Shown: positions 1-9,400 of the stretch, in pieces
Position numbering within the stretch: the stretch's first letter is position 1
Layout: the number at the start of each line of letters is the position of its first letter
Assembly (NCBI GenBank): GCA_022773825.1
Contig: JALFOF010000105.1
Coordinates: 1-64,000, forward strand
Length of the DNA: 64,000 bases
Origin: Prevotella sp.
Lineage (GTDB): Bacteria; Bacteroidota; Bacteroidia; Bacteroidales; Bacteroidaceae
Reading direction: 5' to 3'
Notes under the pieces: model-generated
The model's database searches: none
What the model was told of the DNA's origin: nothing
The model's input: the letters and a program-made list of their open reading frames with translations, nothing else
Program-made: the position numbers and the translations under genes

Positions 1-164
1 TACGCTTTTTCTGCTCATCAGCCGCTTCCCCTGCCCCTCCACTTTTTCATGCCTTATTAGGAATGATGGAGAGTAGATTATCTTAATAAAATGATTAACT
101 TTGCAGGTGCGTAAGAATTAAGTATATTCACAACGTCCAACTCGAAGCAATTAACGAATCCAAC

Positions 165-344
165 ATGAGATTATATTCAATTTCCCTTCTGCATCGCGCA
201 TGTAGTTTGATAGCGGTGCTCCTTCTCTCTTTGAACTTGCAGGCTGCGCCTCTGCTGAAAAGTCCCTCTGGCAATTTAACAGCCGAGGTTTCTCACCTCC
301 TTTATTATCTTCCTTTGTCTGTAACGGATTATCTGGATAAATGA
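165..344 (+). pseudogene. Truncated N-terminal remnant resembling a GH97/SusB-type alpha-glucosidase (59 aa)
   Basis: Manual translation MRLYSISLLHRACSLIAVLLLSLNLQAAPLLKSPSGNLTAEVSHLLYYLPLSVTDYLDK*: signal peptide followed by LKSPSGNLTAEV, typical of GH97 N-termini, then a divergent tail and a stop. A TAACTTTG -7 box lies at 96-103. Confidence 0.5.
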
Positions 345-402
345 CCCCATTTGTTCATTAGCTTTTCACGACCAATTGAGGAAAAAACTGTTTTAAGGCT
401 CA

Positions 403-505
403 CTTGAGTGGCGAGTGAAGCAAGAGTAAAAGTATTCTTGCCTCTCTTGAGTGGCGAGTGACCCAGGAGTAAAAGTATTCTTGCCTCACTCGAGTGGCGA
501 GTAAG
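403..505. repeat. 43-bp tandem repeat, about 2.4 imperfect copies
   Basis: CTTGAGTGGCGAGTGA...GAGTAAAAGTATTCTTGCCT begins at 403, 446 and (as CTCGAGTGGCGAGTAA) 489. Confidence 0.85.
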
Positions 506-537
506 ACTTTGTGCATATTTATATGGGGTTAATTAAA

Positions 538-583
538 TCACCAATCGGCCATCAGACAGAACTATCTAATGACCGATTGGTGA
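538..583. repeat. Near-perfect inverted repeat (19-bp arms, 8-nt loop)
   Basis: TCACCAATCGGCCATCAGA / TCTAATGACCGATTGGTGA; two mismatches, both G-U compatible. It lies just past the 3' end of asnA. Confidence 0.85.
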
Positions 584-603
584 AAGAGGGGGTGGTTAAC
601 ACC

Positions 604-1641
604 TTAAATGAGGCGAATGCCCATGCGACGGCATTCTTCACGCATGCTGTCGGGCCACAAACTGGCTTGAACTTCGCCAATGTGGGCTTTGTGAAGGAAG
701 AACATGCACAGACGAGACTGCCCGATACCTCCTCCGATGCTGAGCGGAAGTTCCCCGTTGAGCAACTTTTTGTGAAAGAAGAGTTCCTTGCGAGCCTCCA
801 GACCTGAATCATGGAGTTGTCGGAGTAAAGCTTCCTTGTCAACACGAATACCCATGGAACTTAATTCGAGAGAACGGCCCAAAATGCTGTCCCAAACCAA
901 AAGGTCGCCGTTCAAACCGGGTAAACCGTTCTCGGCAATGGTGGAGTAATCGTCGTAATCAGGTGCGCGAAGGTCGTGGGGCTGTCCGTCGCCGAGGGGA
1001 CAACCGATACCGATGATGAACACACTGCCTTTTTCACGGGTAATCAAGTCTTCACGTTCTTTGGCCGTTTTGTCGGGCCACAACTGACGCAGTTCCTCGG
1101 CGTGGATAAAGAAGATTTCTTCGTTCAGTTGGGGTTGAATCTGGGTATATTGCTCGCAAATGTTGAATTCGGTACGCAACATGGCTGAGTAGATACGCTT
1201 TACTACCTTTTTAAGAAAGGCCAAGGTGCGCTCTTTGGGTAGGATCACACGTTCCCAATCCCACTGATCAACATAAAGCGAATGGATGTTGTCGAGTTCT
1301 TCATCGGCACGAATGGCGTTCATGTCGGTATAGATGCCGTAACCCGGCTCTATGCCGTATTCTGCCAGCGTGAGCCGTTTCCATTTTGCGAGCGAATGCA
1401 CCACTTCCGCTTTCTGGTCGCCGAGGTCCTTGATGGGGAACGTCACGGCACGCTCCACGCCGTTGAGGTCGTCGTTGATGCCGAGACCCTGCAACACGAA
1501 CAGCGGAGCTGTGACACGGCGCAGGCGCAACTCCGTGGAAAGGTTCTGCTGGAAGAACTCTTTTATGAGCTTTATGCCTTGCTCCGTTTGTTTCAGGTCA
1601 AGAAGGGCTTTATAGTTCTTTGGTTTGATTAATTTACTCAT
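604..1641 (-). CDS. asnA: Aspartate--ammonia ligase (asparagine synthetase A)
   Basis: 345 aa; MSKLIKPKNYKALLDLKQTEQGIKLIKEFF..., GSVFIIGIGCPLGDGQPHDLRAPDYDDY, LSIGGGIGQSRLCMFFL are characteristic of AsnA. Confidence 0.97.
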   Translation of the reverse strand: MSKLIKPKNYKALLDLKQTEQGIKLIKEFFQQNLSTELRLRRVTAPLFVLQGLGINDDLNGVERAVTFPIKDLGDQKAEVVHSLAKWKRLTLAEYGIEPGYGIYTDMNAIRADEELDNIHSLYVDQWDWERVILPKERTLAFLKKVVKRIYSAMLRTEFNICEQYTQIQPQLNEEIFFIHAEELRQLWPDKTAKEREDLITREKGSVFIIGIGCPLGDGQPHDLRAPDYDDYSTIAENGLPGLNGDLLVWDSILGRSLELSSMGIRVDKEALLRQLHDSGLEARKELFFHKKLLNGELPLSIGGGIGQSRLCMFFLHKAHIGEVQASLWPDSMREECRRMGIRLI

Positions 1642-1672
1642 AATTGCTGTGTCTGTATTCTTATTGCGGATG

Positions 1673-1703
1673 CAAAGTTACTACTTTTTTATTAATTTGC
1701 AAA
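1673..1703 (-). promoter_or_regulatory. Bacteroidetes-type promoter for asnA
   Basis: On the minus strand TTTG-N19-TAACTTTG, 32 bp upstream of the asnA start. Confidence 0.7.
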
Positions 1704-1902
1704 CACAAACGGGTATTTATTTTACACAAAGCAAGTTTTTTAACCATTCTATTGACTATTTGCAAAGAAAAGAGTGACATAGCCTGGTTGCCTCGCATGA
1801 TTATGGGCCGCAGGTTGCAGGTCTTCCGTAGAAAAGGAAGCGACCTGCGACCTGCGACCCACAACCATGCGGCAGCGCGGCCTAACATCCCTATGTGTCT
1901 TT

Positions 1903-2952
1903 CTATCCCTCTCGCAAGAAGTCGAGGGCCTCTTCCATCTCCTTTACGGTGGCTGTCTGGTTGACGCGTATGTCTCCTATGCCGCCAAGCAGGGTGAAAT
2001 TGACTACTCCCGCCGTATTCTTCTTGTCGTGCGTCATAAGCTCCAGCAACTCAGGGTAGTCGTCGCACGTTATGGGAAGCACACCATATACCTCACGAAC
2101 ATAGCGCACCGCCTCGCGCATCACGCTCACGGGGAAGCCGGTTTTCATCGTGGCGAGGTATAGTTCCGGTATCAGTCCGTAGGCTACGGCATAGCCATGG
2201 AGTATTGGTTGTTGCTTCCTCATGGCCCAAGACTCAAAGGCATGGCCCATGGTATGCCCAAGGTTGAGGGCTTTGCGTATGCCGTTCTCGCGCGGGTCGA
2301 CCTCCACTATGTGCTCTTTCACTGCCACAGAGTCTGCCACCATGCGCTGAAGCTGACTGAGACAGGGGCGCGTTATGTCGAACGTCACAAGCTCGTCCCA
2401 CAGCTGGGGCGTGGAGATTAGCCCGTGTTTGAGCATCTCCGCATAGCCGGAACGCAGGTTCGCATCGTCGAGGGTCTTGAGGAAAGCGGTACAAAGAATG
2501 ACATAACGCGAGTCATTGAACACGCCAATCTCATTTTTCAACCCTCCGAAATTGATGCCTGTCTTGCCTCCCACGCTGGCATCAACCATAGATAGCAACG
2601 TTGTCGGTATGTTAATGAAGTTTATTCCGCGTTTGAACGTGCTGGCAGCGAAGCCTCCAAGGTCTGTCACCATGCCGCCGCCAAGGTTCACAAGGAGCGA
2701 GTGGCGCGTGGCACCGCCCTGTTGCAGGCACCGCCACACATGGGCAGTGCTCTCCAATGTCTTCTCAACGTCAGTGGAACCGATGGTTATCACGCTGGCA
2801 TCTCGCAGGCATGGAAAGTCCTTCACTAAGGGCAGACAGAGCGAGTGGGTAGTGGTGTCGGTGAGAACGAATATCTTGTCGTGCTCACAATCTTGTATTG
2901 AGGCGGTGAGTTCAGCCTCCAAATCGGTTGAAAGTATTATTCTTTGGTCCAT
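1903..2952 (-). CDS. aroB: 3-dehydroquinate synthase
   Basis: 349 aa; NLGGGMVTDLGGFAASTFKRGINFINIPTTLLSMVDASVGGKTGINF and LNLGHTMGHAFE motifs. Confidence 0.97.
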   Translation of the reverse strand: MDQRIILSTDLEAELTASIQDCEHDKIFVLTDTTTHSLCLPLVKDFPCLRDASVITIGSTDVEKTLESTAHVWRCLQQGGATRHSLLVNLGGGMVTDLGGFAASTFKRGINFINIPTTLLSMVDASVGGKTGINFGGLKNEIGVFNDSRYVILCTAFLKTLDDANLRSGYAEMLKHGLISTPQLWDELVTFDITRPCLSQLQRMVADSVAVKEHIVEVDPRENGIRKALNLGHTMGHAFESWAMRKQQPILHGYAVAYGLIPELYLATMKTGFPVSVMREAVRYVREVYGVLPITCDDYPELLELMTHDKKNTAGVVNFTLLGGIGDIRVNQTATVKEMEEALDFLREG

Positions 2953-2955
2953 TAT

Positions 2956-3125
2956 AGTTGTTTAGTTGTTTGGGGGGTTGGTGCTTTAGTTGTTTAGTGG
3001 TTTAGTCGTTTAGTGGTTTAGTCGTTTAGTTGTTTGGATGGCTTCGTGGTTTTCTGTTGTTTAGGCGGCTTGGTCACTTATCTACATTTAACTAAACAAC
3101 TAAAAAACTAAACAACTAAACAACC
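2956..3125. repeat. Octamer inverted-repeat array 1
   Basis: (TTTRGTYG)n left arm, core GGTCACTTATCTACATTTAACT, right arm (AAACAACT)n; lies between aroB and dacB. Confidence 0.85.
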
Positions 3126-3128
3126 CTC

Positions 3129-4445
3129 TCACCTGCACATCGCCGCGCAAACCTTGTCTTGAAACGCCTTTGCAACGGCGCTTTTCATCACGCCTTGGTT
3201 TATTATAGCGAAGCATAAGTCATGCCCATTGGCGGCGGTGCAGTAGCCCGCGAGGCTGCTTATGCCTGTCAATGTGCCCGTTTTGGCATGCACATTGCCT
3301 GCGGCAGCGGTGCGTGCCATTCGCTTTTCCAGCGTTCCGTCAACGGCAGCGACAGGCAATGCCGGCCGAAGGTTGGAGTAAATATCCGTGTTGTTGTAGG
3401 CATAGCGCAGGAAAGCTACCTCCATCTCTGCCGAAACATAGTTATATAGCGACAAGCCAGAGCCGTCAGCGAAGCGGTGGGGCTGCTTGTTAAGACCCAT
3501 TTTGCGCAGCAATGCCTCCATCACCGCTTTCGCCTTACGCGCCGTGGAGGGTCTTCCTTTCGTGAGACCTATCTGATAGAACATCGACTCCGCATAGAGA
3601 TTGTCGCTGTCTTTCATCATACGGTGCAGTATCTGCTCTATGGTATGCGTCTGAACGCACAGCTCTTTCGCCCCTGACGGGCACGCTTTTTCCAGCAATT
3701 CGCCATCAAGATATATGCCAGCATCTGCCAGAACGGAGCCAAATCTCTCCAGCATTTTGTCCTTCCTGCCGTACACCAATGGTGAGAGCACGGGGTTGTC
3801 GTCGTCCCAACACCACCCTTCGCCCAGCAAGTCGCTGTCTTTCATTGTTCTGTCGGCATAGACATTGCCACGTATGGTGTCCACCCCCAGTTCCTTAACT
3901 GCCATCGCAAACGAGCGCAGGTCATCGCGACCGAGACGCGGGTCCATTCCACCTATTATATATATGTCGCCTTCCAGCGTCTTAACGCTATCTACTACCG
4001 TCCCGGTGTGGCAGAGACGCGTCTTGTAGAGGTATGCGCTGCCCAGTTTGTCGAGCGCCGTCACGGCGGTGAGCAGTTTCATAGTGGAGGCAGGACGCAG
4101 TGTCTGCTTCTCGCCAAGGGTGTATAACACGGTGTCGTCAGTAAGGTCATAGACCATCAATCCCAGCTGCGATGTGTTCAGGAACGTGCTCTTTGCCACG
4201 ATGCTGTCTATGTCAGCCCGCAAGGACTGAGGCCATGGCAGGCTGGAGTGCGCGGTTTCTGACAGGGTGTCAACGCAGAGAGTGTCGCCCGACTCGATGC
4301 TTTCTTCCGCGCAAATTTCCTGCGTACAGGCTACTACAGTGTCTTGTTCGGAGGTGTAGGCCTGCGCTGTCATCGCCGGTAGCAGTGCCACGAGCACGCT
4401 ACTGACGACATTCCTCAGCCACGCCTTACATCTTGTCATAAGCAT
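3129..4445 (-). CDS. dacB: D-alanyl-D-alanine carboxypeptidase/endopeptidase (PBP4 family, S13)
   Basis: 438 aa with signal peptide; RPASTMKLLTAVTAL (SxxK), DGSGLSLYNYVS, HAKTGTLTGISSLAGYC (KTG). Confidence 0.9.
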   Translation of the reverse strand: MLMTRCKAWLRNVVSSVLVALLPAMTAQAYTSEQDTVVACTQEICAEESIESGDTLCVDTLSETAHSSLPWPQSLRADIDSIVAKSTFLNTSQLGLMVYDLTDDTVLYTLGEKQTLRPASTMKLLTAVTALDKLGSAYLYKTRLCHTGTVVDSVKTLEGDIYIIGGMDPRLGRDDLRSFAMAVKELGVDTIRGNVYADRTMKDSDLLGEGWCWDDDNPVLSPLVYGRKDKMLERFGSVLADAGIYLDGELLEKACPSGAKELCVQTHTIEQILHRMMKDSDNLYAESMFYQIGLTKGRPSTARKAKAVMEALLRKMGLNKQPHRFADGSGLSLYNYVSAEMEVAFLRYAYNNTDIYSNLRPALPVAAVDGTLEKRMARTAAAGNVHAKTGTLTGISSLAGYCTAANGHDLCFAIINQGVMKSAVAKAFQDKVCAAMCR

Positions 4446-6015
4446 GATGGGGATAATCCGTAGTGAAATGCAGTCCTCGGCACTCCTTGCGCTCTATTGC
4501 CCAACGTGTTATGAGGTAGCCCACGTTAATCATATTTCGTAGTTCGCATATATCGCGGCTTGCGTAAACATGCTTGAAGAGCGCCTCCGTCTCCTCGTAA
4601 AGCACGTCCAGTCTGCGCCATGCGCGCATCAGTCTGAGGTCGGAGCGCACTATGCCGACGTAGTTAGCCATTATCTGTCCTACCTCATGCACGCTCTGTG
4701 TTATGAGCACCTTTTCCTCATTTGACAGCGTGCCCTCATCGTTCCACTCGGGAACCATCGTGTTGAAGTCGTATTCGTCTATGTGTTCCAGCGAGTGTCG
4801 CGAAGCTGTCTCGGCGTACACCACGGCCTCTATCAGTGAGTTAGAGGCGAGTCTGTTGCCTCCATGCAGTCCTGTGCAGGAACATTCGCCTAAGGCGTAT
4901 AGTCTCTTGATGCTTGAACAGCCGTTGAGGTCCACCTTTATGCCGCCGCACATATAATGCGCCGCCGGGCGCACGGGTATGTAGTCCTTCGTTATGTCGA
5001 TGCCTATGGAGAGGCATTTCTGGTAGATATTCGGGAAATGGTGGCGTGTCTCCTCCGCGTCCTTGTGCGTAACGTCGAGGCACACATGGTCCAGACCGTG
5101 TATCTTCATCTCCTTGTCGATGGCACGAGCCACTATATCGCGCGGAGCCAGTGAGAGCCGCTCGTCGTACTTCTCCATGAACGTCTCGCCATTAGGCAGG
5201 CGCAGTATGCCGCCGTAGCCGCGCATTGCCTCTGTTATGAGGTATGCCGGGTGCGTTTCGCCTGGGTGGTAGAGTGCCGTAGGGTGGAACTGCACGAACT
5301 CCATGTCTGCCACCGTACCCTTGGCACGATACACCATGGCCTCGCCATCGCCCGTAGCGATGATGGGGTTGGTAGTGGTCTGATAGACAGCACCGCAGCC
5401 TCCCGTGCACATCAGCGTCACCTTGCTCAGGTAGGTATCCACCTTACCCGTGTCAGGGTTCAGCACGTAGGCTCCGTAACACTCTATGTCGGGTGTGCGT
5501 CGTGTCACCTCTATGCCGAGATGGTGCTGCGTTATTATCTCCACGGCGAAGTGATTTTCTTTCACCTCTATGTCGGGGTTGCTTCGCACCGCCTCTATCA
5601 GCCCGCGTTGTATCTCCGCCCCCGTGTCGTCGGCATGGTGTAGTATGCGGAACTCTGAGTGCCCGCCCTCACGATGCAAGTCGAACTCGCCGTCCTCCTT
5701 GCGGTCGAAGTTAACGCCCCAGTCCACAAGCTCCCGTATCTGCGCCGGTGCCATGCGCACCACCTGTTCCACGGCAGCGCGGTCAGATATATAGTCGCCC
5801 GCAATGATGGTGTCCTCGATGTGTTTTTCGAAGTCGTCCACAATGACGTTGGTTACCGAAGCTATGCCTCCCTGCGCAAAGTTTGTGTTGGCTTCTTCCA
5901 GCGTAGTCTTGCAAATGAGGCAAATCTTGCCCTTGTGGGCGCGCGCCACCTTCAGGGCATAACTCATACCAGCCACTCCTGAGCCGATGATGAGGAAATC
6001 GTATTTGTATATCAT
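4426..6015 (-). CDS. nadB: L-aspartate oxidase
   Basis: ORF extends to 6051, but the likely start is MIYKYDFLIIGSGVAGMSYALKV. FAD motif, ANTNFAQGGIASV, AAHYMCGGI, CTGLHGGNRLASNSLIE. Overlaps the start of dacB by 20 nt. Confidence 0.95.
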   Translation of the reverse strand: MIYKYDFLIIGSGVAGMSYALKVARAHKGKICLICKTTLEEANTNFAQGGIASVTNVIVDDFEKHIEDTIIAGDYISDRAAVEQVVRMAPAQIRELVDWGVNFDRKEDGEFDLHREGGHSEFRILHHADDTGAEIQRGLIEAVRSNPDIEVKENHFAVEIITQHHLGIEVTRRTPDIECYGAYVLNPDTGKVDTYLSKVTLMCTGGCGAVYQTTTNPIIATGDGEAMVYRAKGTVADMEFVQFHPTALYHPGETHPAYLITEAMRGYGGILRLPNGETFMEKYDERLSLAPRDIVARAIDKEMKIHGLDHVCLDVTHKDAEETRHHFPNIYQKCLSIGIDITKDYIPVRPAAHYMCGGIKVDLNGCSSIKRLYALGECSCTGLHGGNRLASNSLIEAVVYAETASRHSLEHIDEYDFNTMVPEWNDEGTLSNEEKVLITQSVHEVGQIMANYVGIVRSDLRLMRAWRRLDVLYEETEALFKHVYASRDICELRNMINVGYLITRWAIERKECRGLHFTTDYPHHAYDKM

Positions 6016-6122
6016 AATTCTATATGCCCCACCCTGTCTGCCTTTTAGCAAGGCTCACGGGGCGCATGCTTTGAGGGGTTGTTGTTTGGTTTTGGTCTGT
6101 ATTGTCGGAATAGTATGATGTG

Positions 6123-6154
6123 CAAAGTTACACAGTTTTTTCGATAACGCCAAA
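6123..6154 (-). promoter_or_regulatory. Bacteroidetes-type promoter for nadB
   Basis: Minus strand TTTG-N20-TAACTTTG. Confidence 0.7.
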
Positions 6155-6219
6155 TCTTTAAGCCCTTTTCTTGGTTTGACGAGTTACGGATTGCCACGCA
6201 AGCCGCGGGCAATGGTTTC

Positions 6220-6306
6220 GCAATAGCTATGTGATTGTCTGGTAATCGCTATGCTTTTACCATGCAATAGCTATGCTTTTACTTTGCAATAGCTATGCTT
6301 TTGCGA
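6220..6306. repeat. 22-bp-period repeat array (family B), about 4 copies
   Basis: CAATAGCTATGYGATT / TAATCGCTATGCTTTTACCATG / CAATAGCTATGCTTTTACTTTG / CAATAGCTATGCTTTTGCGACA. Confidence 0.85.
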
Positions 6307-6449
6307 CAGGAAGCGATACACCTACGCCCTCATAATGCAGCAACAAGCGCGTTATCAACCACATACACGAGCGTCACCAAGGGAGATTCTCAGCACGGAA
6401 GGCTTTGTTTCTCAATACGCCGTATGGCTTTTGTCCTCTAAAGCGTTTT

Positions 6450-9400
6450 TTATCGCGTCAGCGAGAACTTCATACTCAGTCCGAAGTCCTGCGTCACCGT
6501 GGGGTAGCTGCCAGCGGAGAGCAGCGGCGTATTGCTCTGACGGTCGTAGTAGAAACTCATGGTGAGCAGTCGCGAGAGGCTGTAATCCGCCGAGAAGGCG
6601 AGCTTGAAGGCATCGTTGCCCGAAGATGCTGATGAGGACATGGAAGCAATGTCGCGCGTAAGTGCCGCCTGCGAGCGTATGCTGATGTCGAGACGCAGGT
6701 TGAGGTCGTGCGCGAAGCCTGCCGACTTGGCGGTCGTCTTGCTGCCACTCTTTTTGTTATTGTCATCGGCGGCGTTGCCCTTGGTCTTGTTTCTTGCCGC
6801 CTGCAGAGCACGACTCTTGGTGAAGCGGAAGTCGGCTATCTTGTAACCGAGACCGAATACCCAGTCCTTTGATATGGCTTCATTTATCTGCACGCTGGTC
6901 ATGGAGAGGTTAAGCACACGGGTAGTGCGGTACTCTGCCTTGAAGGTGAGGTTGTTTGGCAGGGTGAAGTCGATGCCGAGCAGTGGTGAGAAGGCTTCGT
7001 TGATGCTGACGGTGGATATATTGTACATGGAGTTCGGCACGGGAGCACCGGTGGAGGCATCATTGACAAAGCCTATCATGTCGCCCATCAACTCCTTGTA
7101 AGTGGAGTAGGAACTGTATGAACCTATGGCGAAGACACTCTTGTAAGAGTGGTTGACGTTGACACTCTTGAAGTGGTCGCGCACCCATGGCAGCTGCGTC
7201 AGTCCGCTGTAGCGCAGCGTCCAGTTAGGCAGCATACGCTTCAGTGTGGGGAAGAGGCTCAGGTCGCTGTTGCCAGTGTAGGCATCGAGGAAGGCAGGCA
7301 CCATGACATCGGCACTGTATTTGTTCACGCCTCCGTTGGCAGGGTTGAACTTCTGCCCAGCGAGAGAGGTGCCACGGGGGTATATGGTTCCCTCATAGCG
7401 GCTCTGCACACGCGCTTGGTAATTGTCGAGCGAGCGACAGAACTTCTCAAAGGAGGCGGAGTAATAGCCGTTGTTGGCATCGCCCATGCCCTCAAAAGCC
7501 GACTTTATGCTTATGGTCGTCATGGAGAAGGAACCGCTCTGCGTGGTGGGGCTTCCGGAATACATATAATGTATAGACTTGGCGGTGGTCTTGGTGCGCG
7601 ACATGTTGAGGTCTATCTTGAGGTTGCGCAGTGGCTCAAGGGTCATCTTCACCTGCAAATCCTGGCTGGAGCTGGTAGTGGCGGGGGTAGCCACGGAGTC
7701 GTTCTCGCCGCCGAGAAGCCATCCGTTCGTGCGCGCCTTCTCTATGTAACTGTCGCCGATGAGACCGAAAGCGAAGTCGAGACCGGGGCGCATCAAGCCG
7801 CCACCCGTACGCTGTCCGAAGACATCACCTACGTTAGGCATGAAGCCCGGCAGCACCATAGAGTACTGGTTGCGGTAGGTGATGCCGATATTGCGCACCA
7901 TCATAAGTACCCTCGCAGTGCCCTGCGCCACCTTGTACCACGTCATGTTCTCCAATGGCTCAAGGGCGAGGACGGAAAGTTTCATCGTTACGGCGGAGTC
8001 TGCCTTGTTTATAATCTTTATCTTGTTCTCGTCCACCTTGCGATATTTCACCTCTATGGCCTTGCCGTTCTTGTCCTTGGCAGACACAAGGATGCGCTTC
8101 GACTTCTTACCGTGGGTGATGACGATGGCAGTATCGGCATTAACGGTTATCTCACGCGTGAAGGTGTTACGTTTTTTCCTCTCTTCCGCCCGCTTTTCTT
8201 TTTCCTCCTGCTCTTTCTTCTTTGCCTCCTCGGCTTGCTCCGGCGTCTCCTTGCCGTCCTTGGCGTCCTTGGCTTTCGCCTGTGGCGCTGGCTTTTTCTT
8301 AGCCCGGTTTATGACGGGCGTCTTGCTGAACTTGTCGTTTGCCTGCTTTAGGAAAGGCACATGGTTGTAGAGTTTGACAAGGTCGAGCGTGGAATTAATG
8401 TTTATGGAGCGGTTGCTGCTGATGGTATTGCCAAACGAGGTGCCGTCTTCCTGCTCCGTACCACGCGCCCACTGGTATGTGGCACTGTAGGTTGCATTGG
8501 CCTGCATCCAGTCGAAGATGGGCAGATAACTAAGCGGCAGCTTGTACGAGGCGGTGAAGTTCTGGTTGTAGTCCAAAGGCGTGCCGAGACGCTTTATGCT
8601 ACTCCACACCGAATCCTTCCACGCCTGATAACGCTCTGGGTAAAGGTCTTTGTTGACCTGGGTGTATGGTTCCTCTATCTCCGCCCTCGTAGAGCTTTGG
8701 AAACTCGCGTGAAGGTTGCTCGTAAAGTCCCAACGTATGGAGAACTCCCTATTCCAAAGGAACTGTGAACTGAAGGTGGCAGGGATGCTGTTGGTACTGC
8801 CGAGGTCGTCAAGGTCGCGCTCCTGTAACTCGTAATAGCTGCGCGTCATCTCGGAGTTAGCGGAGATATTCTGAGGCAACCAGTTAAAGGCGAACTTCTT
8901 GAAGATGTCGTAATACTTTGATTTGGACTTGATGCCCTTGAACGGAGTGAGAGACTTGTAAACGGGAGTCCATGAATAGTTTATCACGCCGCGCCACTGT
9001 TCCTCGTTCTCATACACCGTGGTCTGACCGTCAGTGTGCCTGTCGGAACGGCTGTAAGAGAAGGTAAAGTTGGCTGGGTCGTATGGCATGGGGTGACGTT
9101 TGGTCGCTATTCCCACCTTCATACCTGACACGGAGAAGTTCTTGCTCACGGTGTTGGTGATGGCAATGCTGCGTATTGAGTCCTTTTCGTGCTCGTTGGC
9201 AGCACCCTCCAGGGCGTCATCAAGCAGCATATCCGTATCAAGAGGATTGTATTTCGGCGTTGTCTTCTCGTGCGTTACGCTGTAATACACGGGTATAGAG
9301 ACCTTTGCCTTGTCGGGGAAGAACTTTCCAAGCTCGGCGTTAGCGGTGACAGTGTATGAGCCGAACTTGTCTGTTGTGCGCTCCATGACCTTCTGTTCCA

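Noticed and set aside
7149-8351. 400-aa plus-strand ORF inside sprA
   Set aside because: Antisense to the well-supported sprA; composition (His/Arg/Val-rich, low information) is typical of GC-rich antisense frames.
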